Assembly (NCBI GenBank): GCA_964507105.1
Contig: CAZDOR010000002.1
Span: 1 to 64,000 of the forward strand
Reading direction: 5' to 3'
Source of the DNA: PWPS01 sp964507105
Lineage (GTDB): Bacteria > Patescibacteriota > Minisyncoccia > Minisyncoccales > PWPS01
Length of the DNA stretch: 64,000 nt
Made by a program: the position numbers and the translations under genes. Under the pieces are notes generated by a model. The model was not told where the DNA came from, ran no database searches, and was given only the letters and a program-made list of their open reading frames with translations. Positions within the stretch are counted from its first letter, which is position 1. The number at the start of each line of letters is the position of its first letter. Positions 8,592 to 16,800 of the stretch are shown piece by piece.

Positions 8592-11028
8592 GCTTTTCTA
8601 TTTCTTGATAAGTTTTAATTATCGCTTCCGGATTAACCGAAATAGTGTCGATTCGACAATTTACCAAGAATTCAACAAACCCTTCCGTAGTCGCGGGAGC
8701 TTCACCACATATCCCGACCGGTTTACCACATTCGTGAGCTTCCCAAAGAAATTTTTCTATAGTTTTTCGAACCGCGGGATTATTCTCGTTGAAAAGATCC
8801 TTTAATTTTCCGTTATCCCTGTCGACTCCCAAAGTTAATTGTGTTAAGTCATTCGACCCGATCGAGAATCCATCAAATCTTTCTGCAAACTCATCAACCA
8901 AAATAACATTTGAAGGAATTTCGGCCATAACATAAATATCCATCTTGTCTCTGGTTAAACCATAATTCGCCATTATCTCCAAAACCTGATCACCTTCCTC
9001 CGGTTTTCTGCAAAACGGAACCATAAGATTTACGTTATCCAAACCGAACACCTCCCGCACTCTTCTCATCGCTTCACATTCGAGCTCGAATGCCGGACTG
9101 AAATCTTCATCAGTATATCTCGAAGCACCCCTGAATCCGAGCATCGGATTGGACTCTTCCGTTTCATAAAGCTCACCACCCACTAAATTTTTATATTCAT
9201 TGGATTTGAAGTCCGAAAGCCTTACCAGTACCGGCTTGGGGTAAAAGGCAGCTGCAATTTGACCTACACCCTCTGCCAATTCTTTAATGAAGTGCTCTTT
9301 TTTATCTTCGTGTTCAACCGTAATCTCAGCAATTTTTTCTTTCAATTCACCGTCTTCCAAATCTTCAAAATTGTAAAGTGCCATCGGATGGACCTTTACA
9401 TGTTCGGCTAAAATGAATTCCATTCTGGCTAATCCGACTCCGTCATTCGGTAAAAATGAATGTTTAAAAGCCGTCTCCGGTGTTCCGATATTCATGAGTA
9501 CTTTGGTGTCCAGGTCGGGTATCTCTCCCAAATCATGCTCTTCCACTTCGTAATCCAACTCACCTTCGTAAACTCTACCGGTTGATCCTTGGGTGCAGTC
9601 AACCGTTACACTTTGACCGGTTTTCAAAACCTCGGTAGCATCTTCACTTCCGACAATAGTCGGAACACCCAACTCTCTTCCGACAATCGAGGCATGTGCA
9701 GTCTTACCACCCTCATCGGTAACAATGGCAGAAGCTTTCCTCATTATTGAAACCCAATCCGGATCCGTCATTTCGGTTACCAACACATCTCCTTCTTCAA
9801 ACTTATCAATATTTTCAACACTCTTAATCACCTTTACATCTCCCTGTCCAATTTTACTCCCGACCGCAATACCGGTCACCAGCGGATCGGCATCGGTATC
9901 AATATGATACTCTTTATAAGTACTTTTCTCATCGGGGGCATGAACGGTTTCCGGTCTGGATTGAACTATGAACAGTTCTCCACTACCACCATCCTTGGCC
10001 CATTCTAAGTCTTGCGGCCTTCCGTAATGATCTTCAATTTTCGTAGCCCACTCGGCTAAAGTTTGTATTTCTTCATCACTAAGTGAAAAATTAAGTTGCT
10101 TTTCTTCCGGAACTTTTTCTTCCACTATTCCACCCTTTTTTCCGTAAACGTACTTTTTGGTTTTTCTTCCCAGATCTTTTCTAATTATCGGGTTTTTACC
10201 CTCCTTATTGATCGACGGTTTAAAAACGTAAAACTCATCGGGAGTAATTCCTCCTTGAACAATCATTTCTCCCAATCCCCAGATGGAATTAATTAAAACC
10301 ACGTTATCAAAACCGGTTTCCGTATCCAGAGTAAACATTATACCGGAAGAAGCCTTGTCCGATCTAACCATTCTTTGAACACCGACGGAAACGGCGAACT
10401 CCAAATGATCAACATCTTTTTCTTCTCTATAGGAAATAACTCTGTCATTGAAAGCGGAAGCGAAACAATCCTTTATCTTTTGCAAAAGATCTTCTTCTCC
10501 GGAAACATTGAGGAAAGTTTCGAACTGACCGGCAAAAGATGCATCGGGAGCATCTTCACAAACCGCAGAGGATCTGACCGCAACATCAATCGCATCATTA
10601 TTATATTTCTCACACATCTCCTCGTAAGCCGAAAGTATGTCGTTTTTCAACTCCTCAGGAAACTCTCCATTCATTACCAATTCTCGTCCCCTTTTTCCCG
10701 TTTCCTGAACACTTTTTATATTGTCCGGATCGAGATTTTCAAAAATTTCTTCCAATTCTTCTTTAAATCCGTTTTCTTCAACATACTTCCAATAACCGGT
10801 AGAAGTTACCGCAAACCCGCCGGGAACATTTATTCCTTTCGGGGTGAGTTCGGTAATCATTTCTCCCAGTGAAGCATTCTTCCCTCCTACCAAATTAACA
10901 TCGTCGGAAGTTGCTTCGAGAAGTGTTATGACATTTTTATTCTTTTTTTTCATATTTTTTTTATTTTTATTATTATTGTTTTGATTTGTTCCGGTTTTTC
11001 GAAAAAGAAACTTTAATTTATTAAACAT
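8581..11028 (-). CDS. ppsA: Phosphoenolpyruvate synthase
   Basis: PEP synthase converts pyruvate, ATP and water to PEP, AMP and phosphate; in fermenters it may run in reverse. Domains are an N-terminal ATP-grasp part (LVGGKNASLGEM, DVAVRSSAVCEDAPDASFAG), a central phosphohistidine domain (GGKTAHASIVGRELGVPTIVG with the His in TAHAS), and a C-terminal PEP/pyruvate barrel (GFSIGSNDLTQLTLGVDRD, then GICGEAP). At 815 residues it is full length. ATG 11028 follows the ppaC stop with no gap. The first 30 residues are Lys/Asn-rich, and an internal ATG at 10953 could also start the protein. No pyruvate kinase is seen nearby. Confidence 0.93.
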   Translation of the reverse strand: MFNKLKFLFRKTGTNQNNNNKNKKNMKKKNKNVITLLEATSDDVNLVGGKNASLGEMITELTPKGINVPGGFAVTSTGYWKYVEENGFKEELEEIFENLDPDNIKSVQETGKRGRELVMNGEFPEELKNDILSAYEEMCEKYNNDAIDVAVRSSAVCEDAPDASFAGQFETFLNVSGEEDLLQKIKDCFASAFNDRVISYREEKDVDHLEFAVSVGVQRMVRSDKASSGIMFTLDTETGFDNVVLINSIWGLGEMIVQGGITPDEFYVFKPSINKEGKNPIIRKDLGRKTKKYVYGKKGGIVEEKVPEEKQLNFSLSDEEIQTLAEWATKIEDHYGRPQDLEWAKDGGSGELFIVQSRPETVHAPDEKSTYKEYHIDTDADPLVTGIAVGSKIGQGDVKVIKSVENIDKFEEGDVLVTEMTDPDWVSIMRKASAIVTDEGGKTAHASIVGRELGVPTIVGSEDATEVLKTGQSVTVDCTQGSTGRVYEGELDYEVEEHDLGEIPDLDTKVLMNIGTPETAFKHSFLPNDGVGLARMEFILAEHVKVHPMALYNFEDLEDGELKEKIAEITVEHEDKKEHFIKELAEGVGQIAAAFYPKPVLVRLSDFKSNEYKNLVGGELYETEESNPMLGFRGASRYTDEDFSPAFELECEAMRRVREVFGLDNVNLMVPFCRKPEEGDQVLEIMANYGLTRDKMDIYVMAEIPSNVILVDEFAERFDGFSIGSNDLTQLTLGVDRDNGKLKDLFNENNPAVRKTIEKFLWEAHECGKPVGICGEAPATTEGFVEFLVNCRIDTISVNPEAIIKTYQEIEKHEN

Positions 11029-11946
11029 TTATTTTTCTCTTAAAACCTCGGATAATGGAGGAATGATTTGCCTTTTTCTGGAAGCGACCCCTTCCAATTT
11101 TATGGGCAAGCTGTCAACGGTTACGTTGAAAACTTTTTCGGCTAAAAGTTTATCCTCTTCATCGACATATAACAAAGTATTTTTGTTTAAAATATCAATA
11201 ACTCCGAAAAAGAGATGGCTTAACTCCCTTTGTTTTTTTATTTTTTTCATTTTTTCAATTATTTCTTCAGCTTTACCTTCAAAAAATGCGGGATTGGTCA
11301 CCTCCGCTACTCCCACTCCTATTTTTTTGCCTCCGAATTCGTAATTTTTATAATCGGCGCAAATTATTTCTTCGATCGTCATGTCGGACAAATCGGATTT
11401 TTCCTTAAACATCTTTTCAGCCAACTTGTCGATGTCAACTTCCAATATCTCGGCAAAATCACGAACCAACTCCCTATCATAATCGGTAGTAGTCGGTGAG
11501 TTTAATTTTAAAGTATCGGATAATATTCCGCAAAGAAGTAAAAATATCTCCTCCTCCGAAAGATCAATTTCCCTTTCCGTAGCTACTTTAGAAATTAAGC
11601 TCGAAGTACTACCCAAAGGTTCATTTCTGAAAAATATTGGTTTATCAGTTGAAAAATCGGAAATGTTGTGATGATCAAGAATGCCGATAACATTTTCGGG
11701 TTTACCGGTCATTTGTTTGGTTTCGTTATGATCAACCAAAAAAATTTCCTTACCGTTCAAATTTTCCTTTTCGGGTAATTCAACCTCCGCTCTTTTAAAG
11801 ACGAACTTCGTTTCCTTGTTCACTTCTCCCGCTACAGCCGGCCGAGCTTCATCTCCCACCCGAGATAGAATTTGACTCCAGACATAGGCGGAAACTACCG
11901 AATCGGTGTCCGGATTTTTATGCCCTATTACTATTACTTCACTCAT
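11029..11946 (-). CDS. ppaC: Family II (manganese-dependent) inorganic pyrophosphatase
   Basis: Hydrolyses pyrophosphate to phosphate and pulls biosynthetic reactions forward in the cytoplasm. The 305-residue product is a DHH-family enzyme: GHKNPDTDS (metal ligands), FLVDHNE, DHHNISDF (DHH motif), and the C-terminal substrate-binding SRKRQIIPPL. No CBS regulatory domains are inserted. It abuts ppsA (stop TAA directly followed by ATG) and is 5 bases after acdA, so it belongs to the acetate/PEP run. Confidence 0.95.
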   Translation of the reverse strand: MSEVIVIGHKNPDTDSVVSAYVWSQILSRVGDEARPAVAGEVNKETKFVFKRAEVELPEKENLNGKEIFLVDHNETKQMTGKPENVIGILDHHNISDFSTDKPIFFRNEPLGSTSSLISKVATEREIDLSEEEIFLLLCGILSDTLKLNSPTTTDYDRELVRDFAEILEVDIDKLAEKMFKEKSDLSDMTIEEIICADYKNYEFGGKKIGVGVAEVTNPAFFEGKAEEIIEKMKKIKKQRELSHLFFGVIDILNKNTLLYVDEEDKLLAEKVFNVTVDSLPIKLEGVASRKRQIIPPLSEVLREK

Positions 11947-11951
11947 ATTTT

Positions 11952-13292
11952 TTAATTAATTTTATTCTTATAATTCAATGCCTTAATTGGAAGCCCCACC
12001 CGTCTCGGGTCGGGATAATTCGGTATATTTTTACTTTCCAAATAATCAACTGCTTTTCGTGTCTTTTTTCCACTGCCCATAAAAACGGTTAGAATGGGTT
12101 TTTCATATTTGTTATTCAGTTCAACTATCTTTTTGGCGGTTTTTAAAGGGTCGGTCATTATCTGTAAAGTTAAAATAACGACCAAGACATCGAGATTGTC
12201 TTGATTTAAAAATTCGTCAGCGGCAATGCGATATCTTTCCGGCAACGCATCTCCTACCACATCCAGAGGGTTGCTTCTTGAATAATCGGGATGCATATCC
12301 GGTTCTATTTTGTCTATCGTTGTCTGGTTCAATTCAGCCAATTCCAAACCGACCTTATAAAGGCTGTCGGTAATCAAAACTCCCGCTCCACCTCCGTTGG
12401 TTATCACCCCGACTCTATTTCCCGCGGCCGGTTGCCAGGTCAGGGCTTTGGATACGTCAAATAGCTCTTCCAGAGAGGAGACCTCAAAAGCCCCCGCTTG
12501 CTTCAAAGCAGCGGAAAATATCTTATATCTACCGGCTAAAGATCCCGTATGTGAAGAAATCGCTTTTTTGGATTTTTCCGTTTTACCTCCCTTTATGGCC
12601 ACCACCGGCGTAGTTACTTCTTTTAAGCAATTAAAAAGTTTTCTTCCGTCTTCAACTCCCTCGATATATAGTGATATCACCCTTGTTTTCGGGTCCTCAT
12701 CGGCTATTTTAATATAATCAACCAGAGATAATCCGGCCGCGTTACCTACCGAAATTATCAATGAAAAACCGTAGTTTTCAGCTTTGGCACCATCGATTAT
12801 CGAATCTATCAAAGCTCCCGATTGAGATATGAGGCAAATCCCGCCTCTTTTCGGCGTTCCGGGAGCGAAAGAAGCATTTAAATTAGACGGTGGTCTTAAA
12901 ATTCCCAAACAATTGGGACCGACCAAGGGAATATCTGCTTTTTTGAGCTTCTTGGCAATTTCGTCTTGTCTTTTTTTGCCCTCCTCGCCAGTTTCCCCAA
13001 ACCCGGCAGAAACAATAATAACCGCCCCAACGTCAGCTTCTATACAGTCATCGACAACACCGGAAACATGCATTTTAGGAATAGCGATTATTGCCAAATC
13101 TATATCTTCCTTTACATCGGTAATCTTTTGATATGCGACTTCTCCAAAAATACTTTCGGCGGAAGGATTAATATAGAATAGGTCAATATCCCCTTCTTGC
13201 AAGTTTTTAACAATCCCCCTGCCAACCGAATCGGCTCTTTCGGTGGCACCTATGACAGCGACGGTTTTCGGATTGAATATTTCTTTAATCAT
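11952..13292 (-). CDS. acdA: ADP-forming acetyl-CoA synthetase, alpha subunit
   Basis: With the beta subunit it converts acyl-CoA, ADP and phosphate to acid, CoA and ATP, a substrate-level ATP source typical of archaea and also found in CPR bacteria. The 446 residues comprise a CoA-binding Rossmann domain (VAVIGATERADSVGRG) and two ligase domains. The phosphoryl-accepting His lies in ISSHTGSLAG and the nucleotide-loop region in GVITNGGGAGVLITD. It overlaps acdB by 4 bases (coupled translation). Subunits are separate genes, as in Pyrococcus, rather than the fused form. Confidence 0.93.
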   Translation of the reverse strand: MIKEIFNPKTVAVIGATERADSVGRGIVKNLQEGDIDLFYINPSAESIFGEVAYQKITDVKEDIDLAIIAIPKMHVSGVVDDCIEADVGAVIIVSAGFGETGEEGKKRQDEIAKKLKKADIPLVGPNCLGILRPPSNLNASFAPGTPKRGGICLISQSGALIDSIIDGAKAENYGFSLIISVGNAAGLSLVDYIKIADEDPKTRVISLYIEGVEDGRKLFNCLKEVTTPVVAIKGGKTEKSKKAISSHTGSLAGRYKIFSAALKQAGAFEVSSLEELFDVSKALTWQPAAGNRVGVITNGGGAGVLITDSLYKVGLELAELNQTTIDKIEPDMHPDYSRSNPLDVVGDALPERYRIAADEFLNQDNLDVLVVILTLQIMTDPLKTAKKIVELNNKYEKPILTVFMGSGKKTRKAVDYLESKNIPNYPDPRRVGLPIKALNYKNKIN

Positions 13293-13906
13293 AATGCTAT
13301 TTTGACATCACAAATATATAATCCATTCTCATTTCCAATAACCGGATTGAAATCAAGCTCTTTAACTCTCTCTTTATAAACCAACTTTGAAGTTTTTACT
13401 AAAAGATCGACTAACTTCTTTTTGGGTATCTTCGGCCCCCCTCTAAATCCTTCCAAGAGTTTTCGACCCTTTACTTCATTTATCATCTCAAAAGCGTCTC
13501 GCTCAGTTATCGGAGCAACTCGAAAAGAAACATCTTCAAAAACCTCCACCAGCACCCCTCCGGTGCCGAACATAATTGTGGGTCCGAAAACGTCATCCAT
13601 TTTAGAGCCGACGATAAATTCAACCCCTTCGACTTGTTTTTGAATTATTATCCCTTCCGTACCCTCAATCTCCATAAGCTTTTCAAAAGCTTCTTCCAAT
13701 TCTTTTTTGTTTTCAATATCAACAAAAACCCCACCGAGCTCGGTTCTGTGGAGATGTTTATCCGAAGATATTTTGGCAACCACCGGAAACCCAATTTCTT
13801 TAGCTTTTACCTGAGCATCCTCCTTGCTTGCAACCAAAAATGTTTCCGGTCGCTTAAGATTATATTTACTTAAAAGATTTTCTCTCTTTTTATAATTTAA
13901 AATCAT
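13289..13906 (-). CDS. acdB: ADP-forming acetyl-CoA synthetase, beta (ATP-grasp) subunit
   Basis: The 205-residue ATP-grasp subunit that exchanges phosphate between the alpha-subunit histidine and ADP. Family motifs are FPVVAKISSDKHLHRTELGG, the IQKQVEGVEFIVG strand, and FGPTIMFGTGGVLVEVFEDV, ending with the metal-binding ELDFNPVI. A good ribosome site (GGAGG, about 10 bases upstream) precedes the ATG. The upstream side of the gene runs into an assembly gap 34 bases away, so its promoter, or further operon genes, may be missing. Confidence 0.93.
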   Translation of the reverse strand: MILNYKKRENLLSKYNLKRPETFLVASKEDAQVKAKEIGFPVVAKISSDKHLHRTELGGVFVDIENKKELEEAFEKLMEIEGTEGIIIQKQVEGVEFIVGSKMDDVFGPTIMFGTGGVLVEVFEDVSFRVAPITERDAFEMINEVKGRKLLEGFRGGPKIPKKKLVDLLVKTSKLVYKERVKELDFNPVIGNENGLYICDVKIAL

Positions 13907-13939
13907 TTAATTAATCCTCCCTTGTTTACCTCCTTTTTG

Positions 13940-14039
13940 NNNNNNNNNNNNNNNNNNNNNNNNNNNNNNNNNNNNNNNNNNNNNNNNNNNNNNNNNNNNN
14001 NNNNNNNNNNNNNNNNNNNNNNNNNNNNNNNNNNNNNNN
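13940..14039. other. assembly gap (100 N)
   Basis: A run of exactly 100 N, the customary placeholder for a gap of unknown size. It is flanked on the right by a duplicated sequence, the likely reason assembly failed. Confidence 0.99.
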
Positions 14040-14343
14040 AACACGGGGAAAAATATCCTTATTTTTCCCCGACCCCCTTTTCAATGAGTGGGCCTTTGGG
14101 ATTTTTTACTTTTCAAAACTACCTACGTGTTTCGCAAAATCAACAAGTCTTCTGGCGTAACCCCACTCATGTCGCTTCGCTCCCTAAAACCCCTCGGGTT
14201 TTAGTCTTTCCCAACACGGGGAAAAATATCCTTATTTTTCCCCGACCCCCTTTTCAATGAGTGGGCCTTTGGGATTTTTTACTTTTCAAAACTACCTACG
14301 TGTTTCGCAAAATCAACAAGTCTTCTGGCGTAACCCCACTCAT
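14040..14343. repeat. direct repeat, 131-base copies at 173-base period, next to gap
   Basis: The stretch 14040-14170 recurs identically at 14213-14343. It includes an 11-bp perfect hairpin (GGGGAAAAATA/TATTTTTCCCC), a spacer, and the last 21 or so codons plus stop of gap. The second copy is the real 3' end of gap, so the first holds a gap fragment. The 42 bases between copies contain a second perfect hairpin (14184-14204, CTAAAACCC-CTC-GGGTTTTAG). The first copy begins exactly at the gap edge, so further units may lie in the gap. Apart from this, 13907-14278 holds no gene. Confidence 0.9.
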
Positions 14344-15280
14344 TGTCATACCAGCTAATTACTTTTACGGATTCTCCGACTACTTTGGTCATTTCCAAAT
14401 CGACTATTGAAGAGTGTGAATTTTTTACATAATCAGAAGAAACCAACGGCCTTTCTTCAACAGTGAAAATTCCCTGCATGCTTTCTTTCCGACTTTCCTC
14501 TTCGAAAGCCCGATTTATCTTGTTTTCAGTAGCTTTGCAATTCAATTTACAAACTAAATCGACTACGGAAACCGTTGGAGTGGGCACCCTGACGGCCATT
14601 CCGTCCAATTTACCCTCCATTTCGGGTATAACCTTTGAAATCGCTTTAGCTGCTCCGGTCGTCGTCGGAACAATGTTTTCCGCCGCTGCTCGACACCTCC
14701 TCAAATCCTTCCGTCCGGGACCATCCAGTATGTTCTGACTGACGGTATAGCTGTGGATTGTAGTCATCAGGCCCTCCTCAATTCCAAAGTTTTTATTTAA
14801 AATCTTAACCACCGGCGCCAAAGCGTTTGTTGTGCAAGACCCCATGTCAACTATCTTTTCACCTCTATACTCATCGACATTAACTCCCATTACATAAGAA
14901 GGTATGTCACTACTTTTTGCAGGTGCGGAAATAATTACTTTTTCGGCTCCGGCCTCGATATGTTTTTTCGACCCTTCCGCTGTTCGAAAAGCTCCCGTGC
15001 ATTCCAATACGACATCCACTTTCAACTCGTCCCAGGGCAATTCACCGGGATTTTCTTTGTTGAAAATTTTTATTTCCTGACCATCCACCAAAAAACAATC
15101 GTCGCTTTTTTCCACTTTGTATTTTCCGTAAACGGTATCATAACGAAGAAGATGTAATAATTCATCGGGATCGGCAAGATCGTTTACGGCAACGAGTTCC
15201 AGATCGGGATAATTTTTAATTATATTTTTGAAAACAGCCCGACCTATACGACCGAATCCGTTTAGGGCAACTTTTGTCAT
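14279..15280 (-). CDS. gap: Glyceraldehyde-3-phosphate dehydrogenase
   Basis: Oxidises glyceraldehyde 3-phosphate to 1,3-bisphosphoglycerate with NAD(P). The 333-residue protein has the Rossmann start (VALNGFGRIGRAVFKN), the active-site Cys in SCTTNALAP, the His in TIHSYT, and the C-terminal WYDNEWGYARRLVDF. Length is normal and every key residue is present. It is the last gene of the nnrD-trxB-eno-pilin-apgM-grx-gap run, 2 bases after grx. Its final codons are duplicated just downstream next to the assembly gap. Confidence 0.97.
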   Translation of the reverse strand: MTKVALNGFGRIGRAVFKNIIKNYPDLELVAVNDLADPDELLHLLRYDTVYGKYKVEKSDDCFLVDGQEIKIFNKENPGELPWDELKVDVVLECTGAFRTAEGSKKHIEAGAEKVIISAPAKSSDIPSYVMGVNVDEYRGEKIVDMGSCTTNALAPVVKILNKNFGIEEGLMTTIHSYTVSQNILDGPGRKDLRRCRAAAENIVPTTTGAAKAISKVIPEMEGKLDGMAVRVPTPTVSVVDLVCKLNCKATENKINRAFEEESRKESMQGIFTVEERPLVSSDYVKNSHSSIVDLEMTKVVGESVKVISWYDNEWGYARRLVDFAKHVGSFEK

Positions 15281-15282
15281 AA

Positions 15283-15525
15283 TTAATTAATCTCTAAAAG
15301 TTTAGCAATTTTTTTCTTTTCAAAGCCAACGACAATATCTTCCCCTATTTGGGTTACGGGAACTCCCATTTGACCACTTTTTTCTTTCATCTTTTCCAAC
15401 GCCTCCTCATCATCGGAAACATCCACTTCTTCATACTCCACATTGTTTTTCTCAAAAAACTTCTTTAAAGCTACACAGTATGTGCAAGTCGGTGTGCTAT
15501 AAATTTTTACTTTTTTATCACTCAT
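15283..15525 (-). CDS. Glutaredoxin-like protein (CTYC active site)
   Basis: An 80-residue thioredoxin-fold redox protein: KIYSTPTCTYCVALKKFF carries a CxxC site of the form CTYC (classical glutaredoxin has CPYC). GVPVTQIGEDIVVGF gives the cis-Pro TVP-like loop. It may be a NrdH-type protein reduced by the thioredoxin reductase encoded four genes upstream. It has its own promoter and a hairpin in the leader. It is followed 2 bases later by gap, so gap expression may depend on this promoter. Confidence 0.88.
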   Translation of the reverse strand: MSDKKVKIYSTPTCTYCVALKKFFEKNNVEYEEVDVSDDEEALEKMKEKSGQMGVPVTQIGEDIVVGFEKKKIAKLLEIN

Positions 15526-15571
15526 CTTTTTCTTTTTTCGGATTACGAAAAAAGTATTATTTTTCTTTTTA

Positions 15572-15599
15572 ATTCTATCAAAAAATACGTTTGTGGCAA
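15572..15599 (-). promoter_or_regulatory. promoter of grx-gap
   Basis: TTGCCA (15594-15599), a 16-base spacer and TAGAAT (15572-15577) on the minus strand. The predicted leader contains a perfect 9-bp hairpin (15532-15554, CTTTTTTCG-loop-CGAAAAAAG) ending only seven bases before the ATG, with no U tract. It could control ribosome access. Confidence 0.6.
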
Positions 15600-15600
15600 G

Positions 15601-16782
15601 TCAATCGGAATTGAAAATATACCTTTCGAGCAAATTTCTCTGATCTATTTTTCCGAGAGAACCACCGGAACATTCTCTTTCACTGAAATAAGCGGAGGAA
15701 TCGGTACCGCCGCCACGAACAAGTAGTGGTATTTCTTCGGGACAATGACTGGCCATTATCGAACAAGTTGAATGGTCGGAAGTAACGACGAGATTACCGG
15801 TAAATTCGTCAAAAATTTCCATATTTCGATCGATTCTTTCTATAAACTCTTTTTTACCCCAGAAGTCACCATCTTCGGCTAAACTGTCCGTCGCCTTAAC
15901 GTGAAGAAAAACAAAGTCGTAATTGGAAAGAACAGCTTCCCGCGCCTTATTGAATTTTCCTTCCAAATTGGTCGTCGGTAGTCCGTTGGCTCCATCCACT
16001 TCCAAAACGTCCATTCCCAACAATCTGCCTACCTGCTTGTAAAGAACCTTGCCGGCAATACAAGCTGCTTTTTTATTGTATTTCTCTTCGAAAGACGGCA
16101 GATCGACTACACTCGAAGCTCCTCTGGTCAATATGTAATTGGCGGGAAGATCTCTTTTTTCATTAAAGGCGTGACTTTTCAATATTCGGTGAGCTTTTTC
16201 CAAAAACGAATTCAAAACCCGAGCGGTAAACTCAGCTTCTTTCGTCTCTTTGAGTGGTTTAATTTTTCTTAAGCCGACTCCGCCTTCTCCGTAATGCGGA
16301 TCTCCATCCGAAATTTCGGCACTCAACCCCTCGCCCTTCATAGCGATACCGACCCTGTGTTCTTTGGCTGATTTGACTACGAACTTAACACCATCAATTT
16401 CTAAGCCGTTTATTTCCTCTATTAATTTTTCGGGATTTTTAATCCTTCCCGCTCTTCTATCTACGACTTCACCGTTTTTAACGGTTCCGAAGTTGCCTCT
16501 CAAAGCCACATCTCCGTCACAAAGATCTATGCCCGCTCCGCTGGCGGTAACTATACCCCGTGCCAATCCGTATTCCCGGGGATCGTATCCGAATAAGGAG
16601 AAATGCCCCTCTTCGGAAGTGGGTAAAGCTCCCTTGAAGACGGGAAGAAGAAGCCCGGTTTTTCCCTCTTCGGCCCACCTATTCATAGTCGGAGTATCAG
16701 CGAATTCAAGAGGGGTTTTATTCTTGAAAGCCGGGATTTCTTCGTCTCCCAACCCGTCAAGAACGATAAATAAGGTTTTCAT
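15601..16782 (-). CDS. apgM: 2,3-bisphosphoglycerate-independent phosphoglycerate mutase, archaeal type
   Basis: Interconverts 3- and 2-phosphoglycerate using two metal ions. The 393 residues match the ApgM branch of the alkaline phosphatase superfamily: FIVLDGLGDEEIP (first metal Asp), TSEEGHFSLFGYDP (the catalytic Ser is expected within or next to this motif), RGNFGTV, DRRAGRI, FVFLHVKATDSLAEDGD and VTSDHSTCS. This is the archaeal type rather than GpmI or GpmA. The stop is TGA, evidence against UGA recoding. It lies 18 bases after a pilin gene and shares a transcript with eno. Confidence 0.93.
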   Translation of the reverse strand: MKTLFIVLDGLGDEEIPAFKNKTPLEFADTPTMNRWAEEGKTGLLLPVFKGALPTSEEGHFSLFGYDPREYGLARGIVTASGAGIDLCDGDVALRGNFGTVKNGEVVDRRAGRIKNPEKLIEEINGLEIDGVKFVVKSAKEHRVGIAMKGEGLSAEISDGDPHYGEGGVGLRKIKPLKETKEAEFTARVLNSFLEKAHRILKSHAFNEKRDLPANYILTRGASSVVDLPSFEEKYNKKAACIAGKVLYKQVGRLLGMDVLEVDGANGLPTTNLEGKFNKAREAVLSNYDFVFLHVKATDSLAEDGDFWGKKEFIERIDRNMEIFDEFTGNLVVTSDHSTCSIMASHCPEEIPLLVRGGGTDSSAYFSERECSGGSLGKIDQRNLLERYIFNSD

Positions 16783-16800
16783 TTTTTTAGAAATTAAGTT

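Noticed and set aside
14184..14204. CTAAAACCC hairpin as a terminator of a gene in the gap
   Set aside because: It lacks a T run on either strand and lies between repeat copies, so no gene can be assigned to it.
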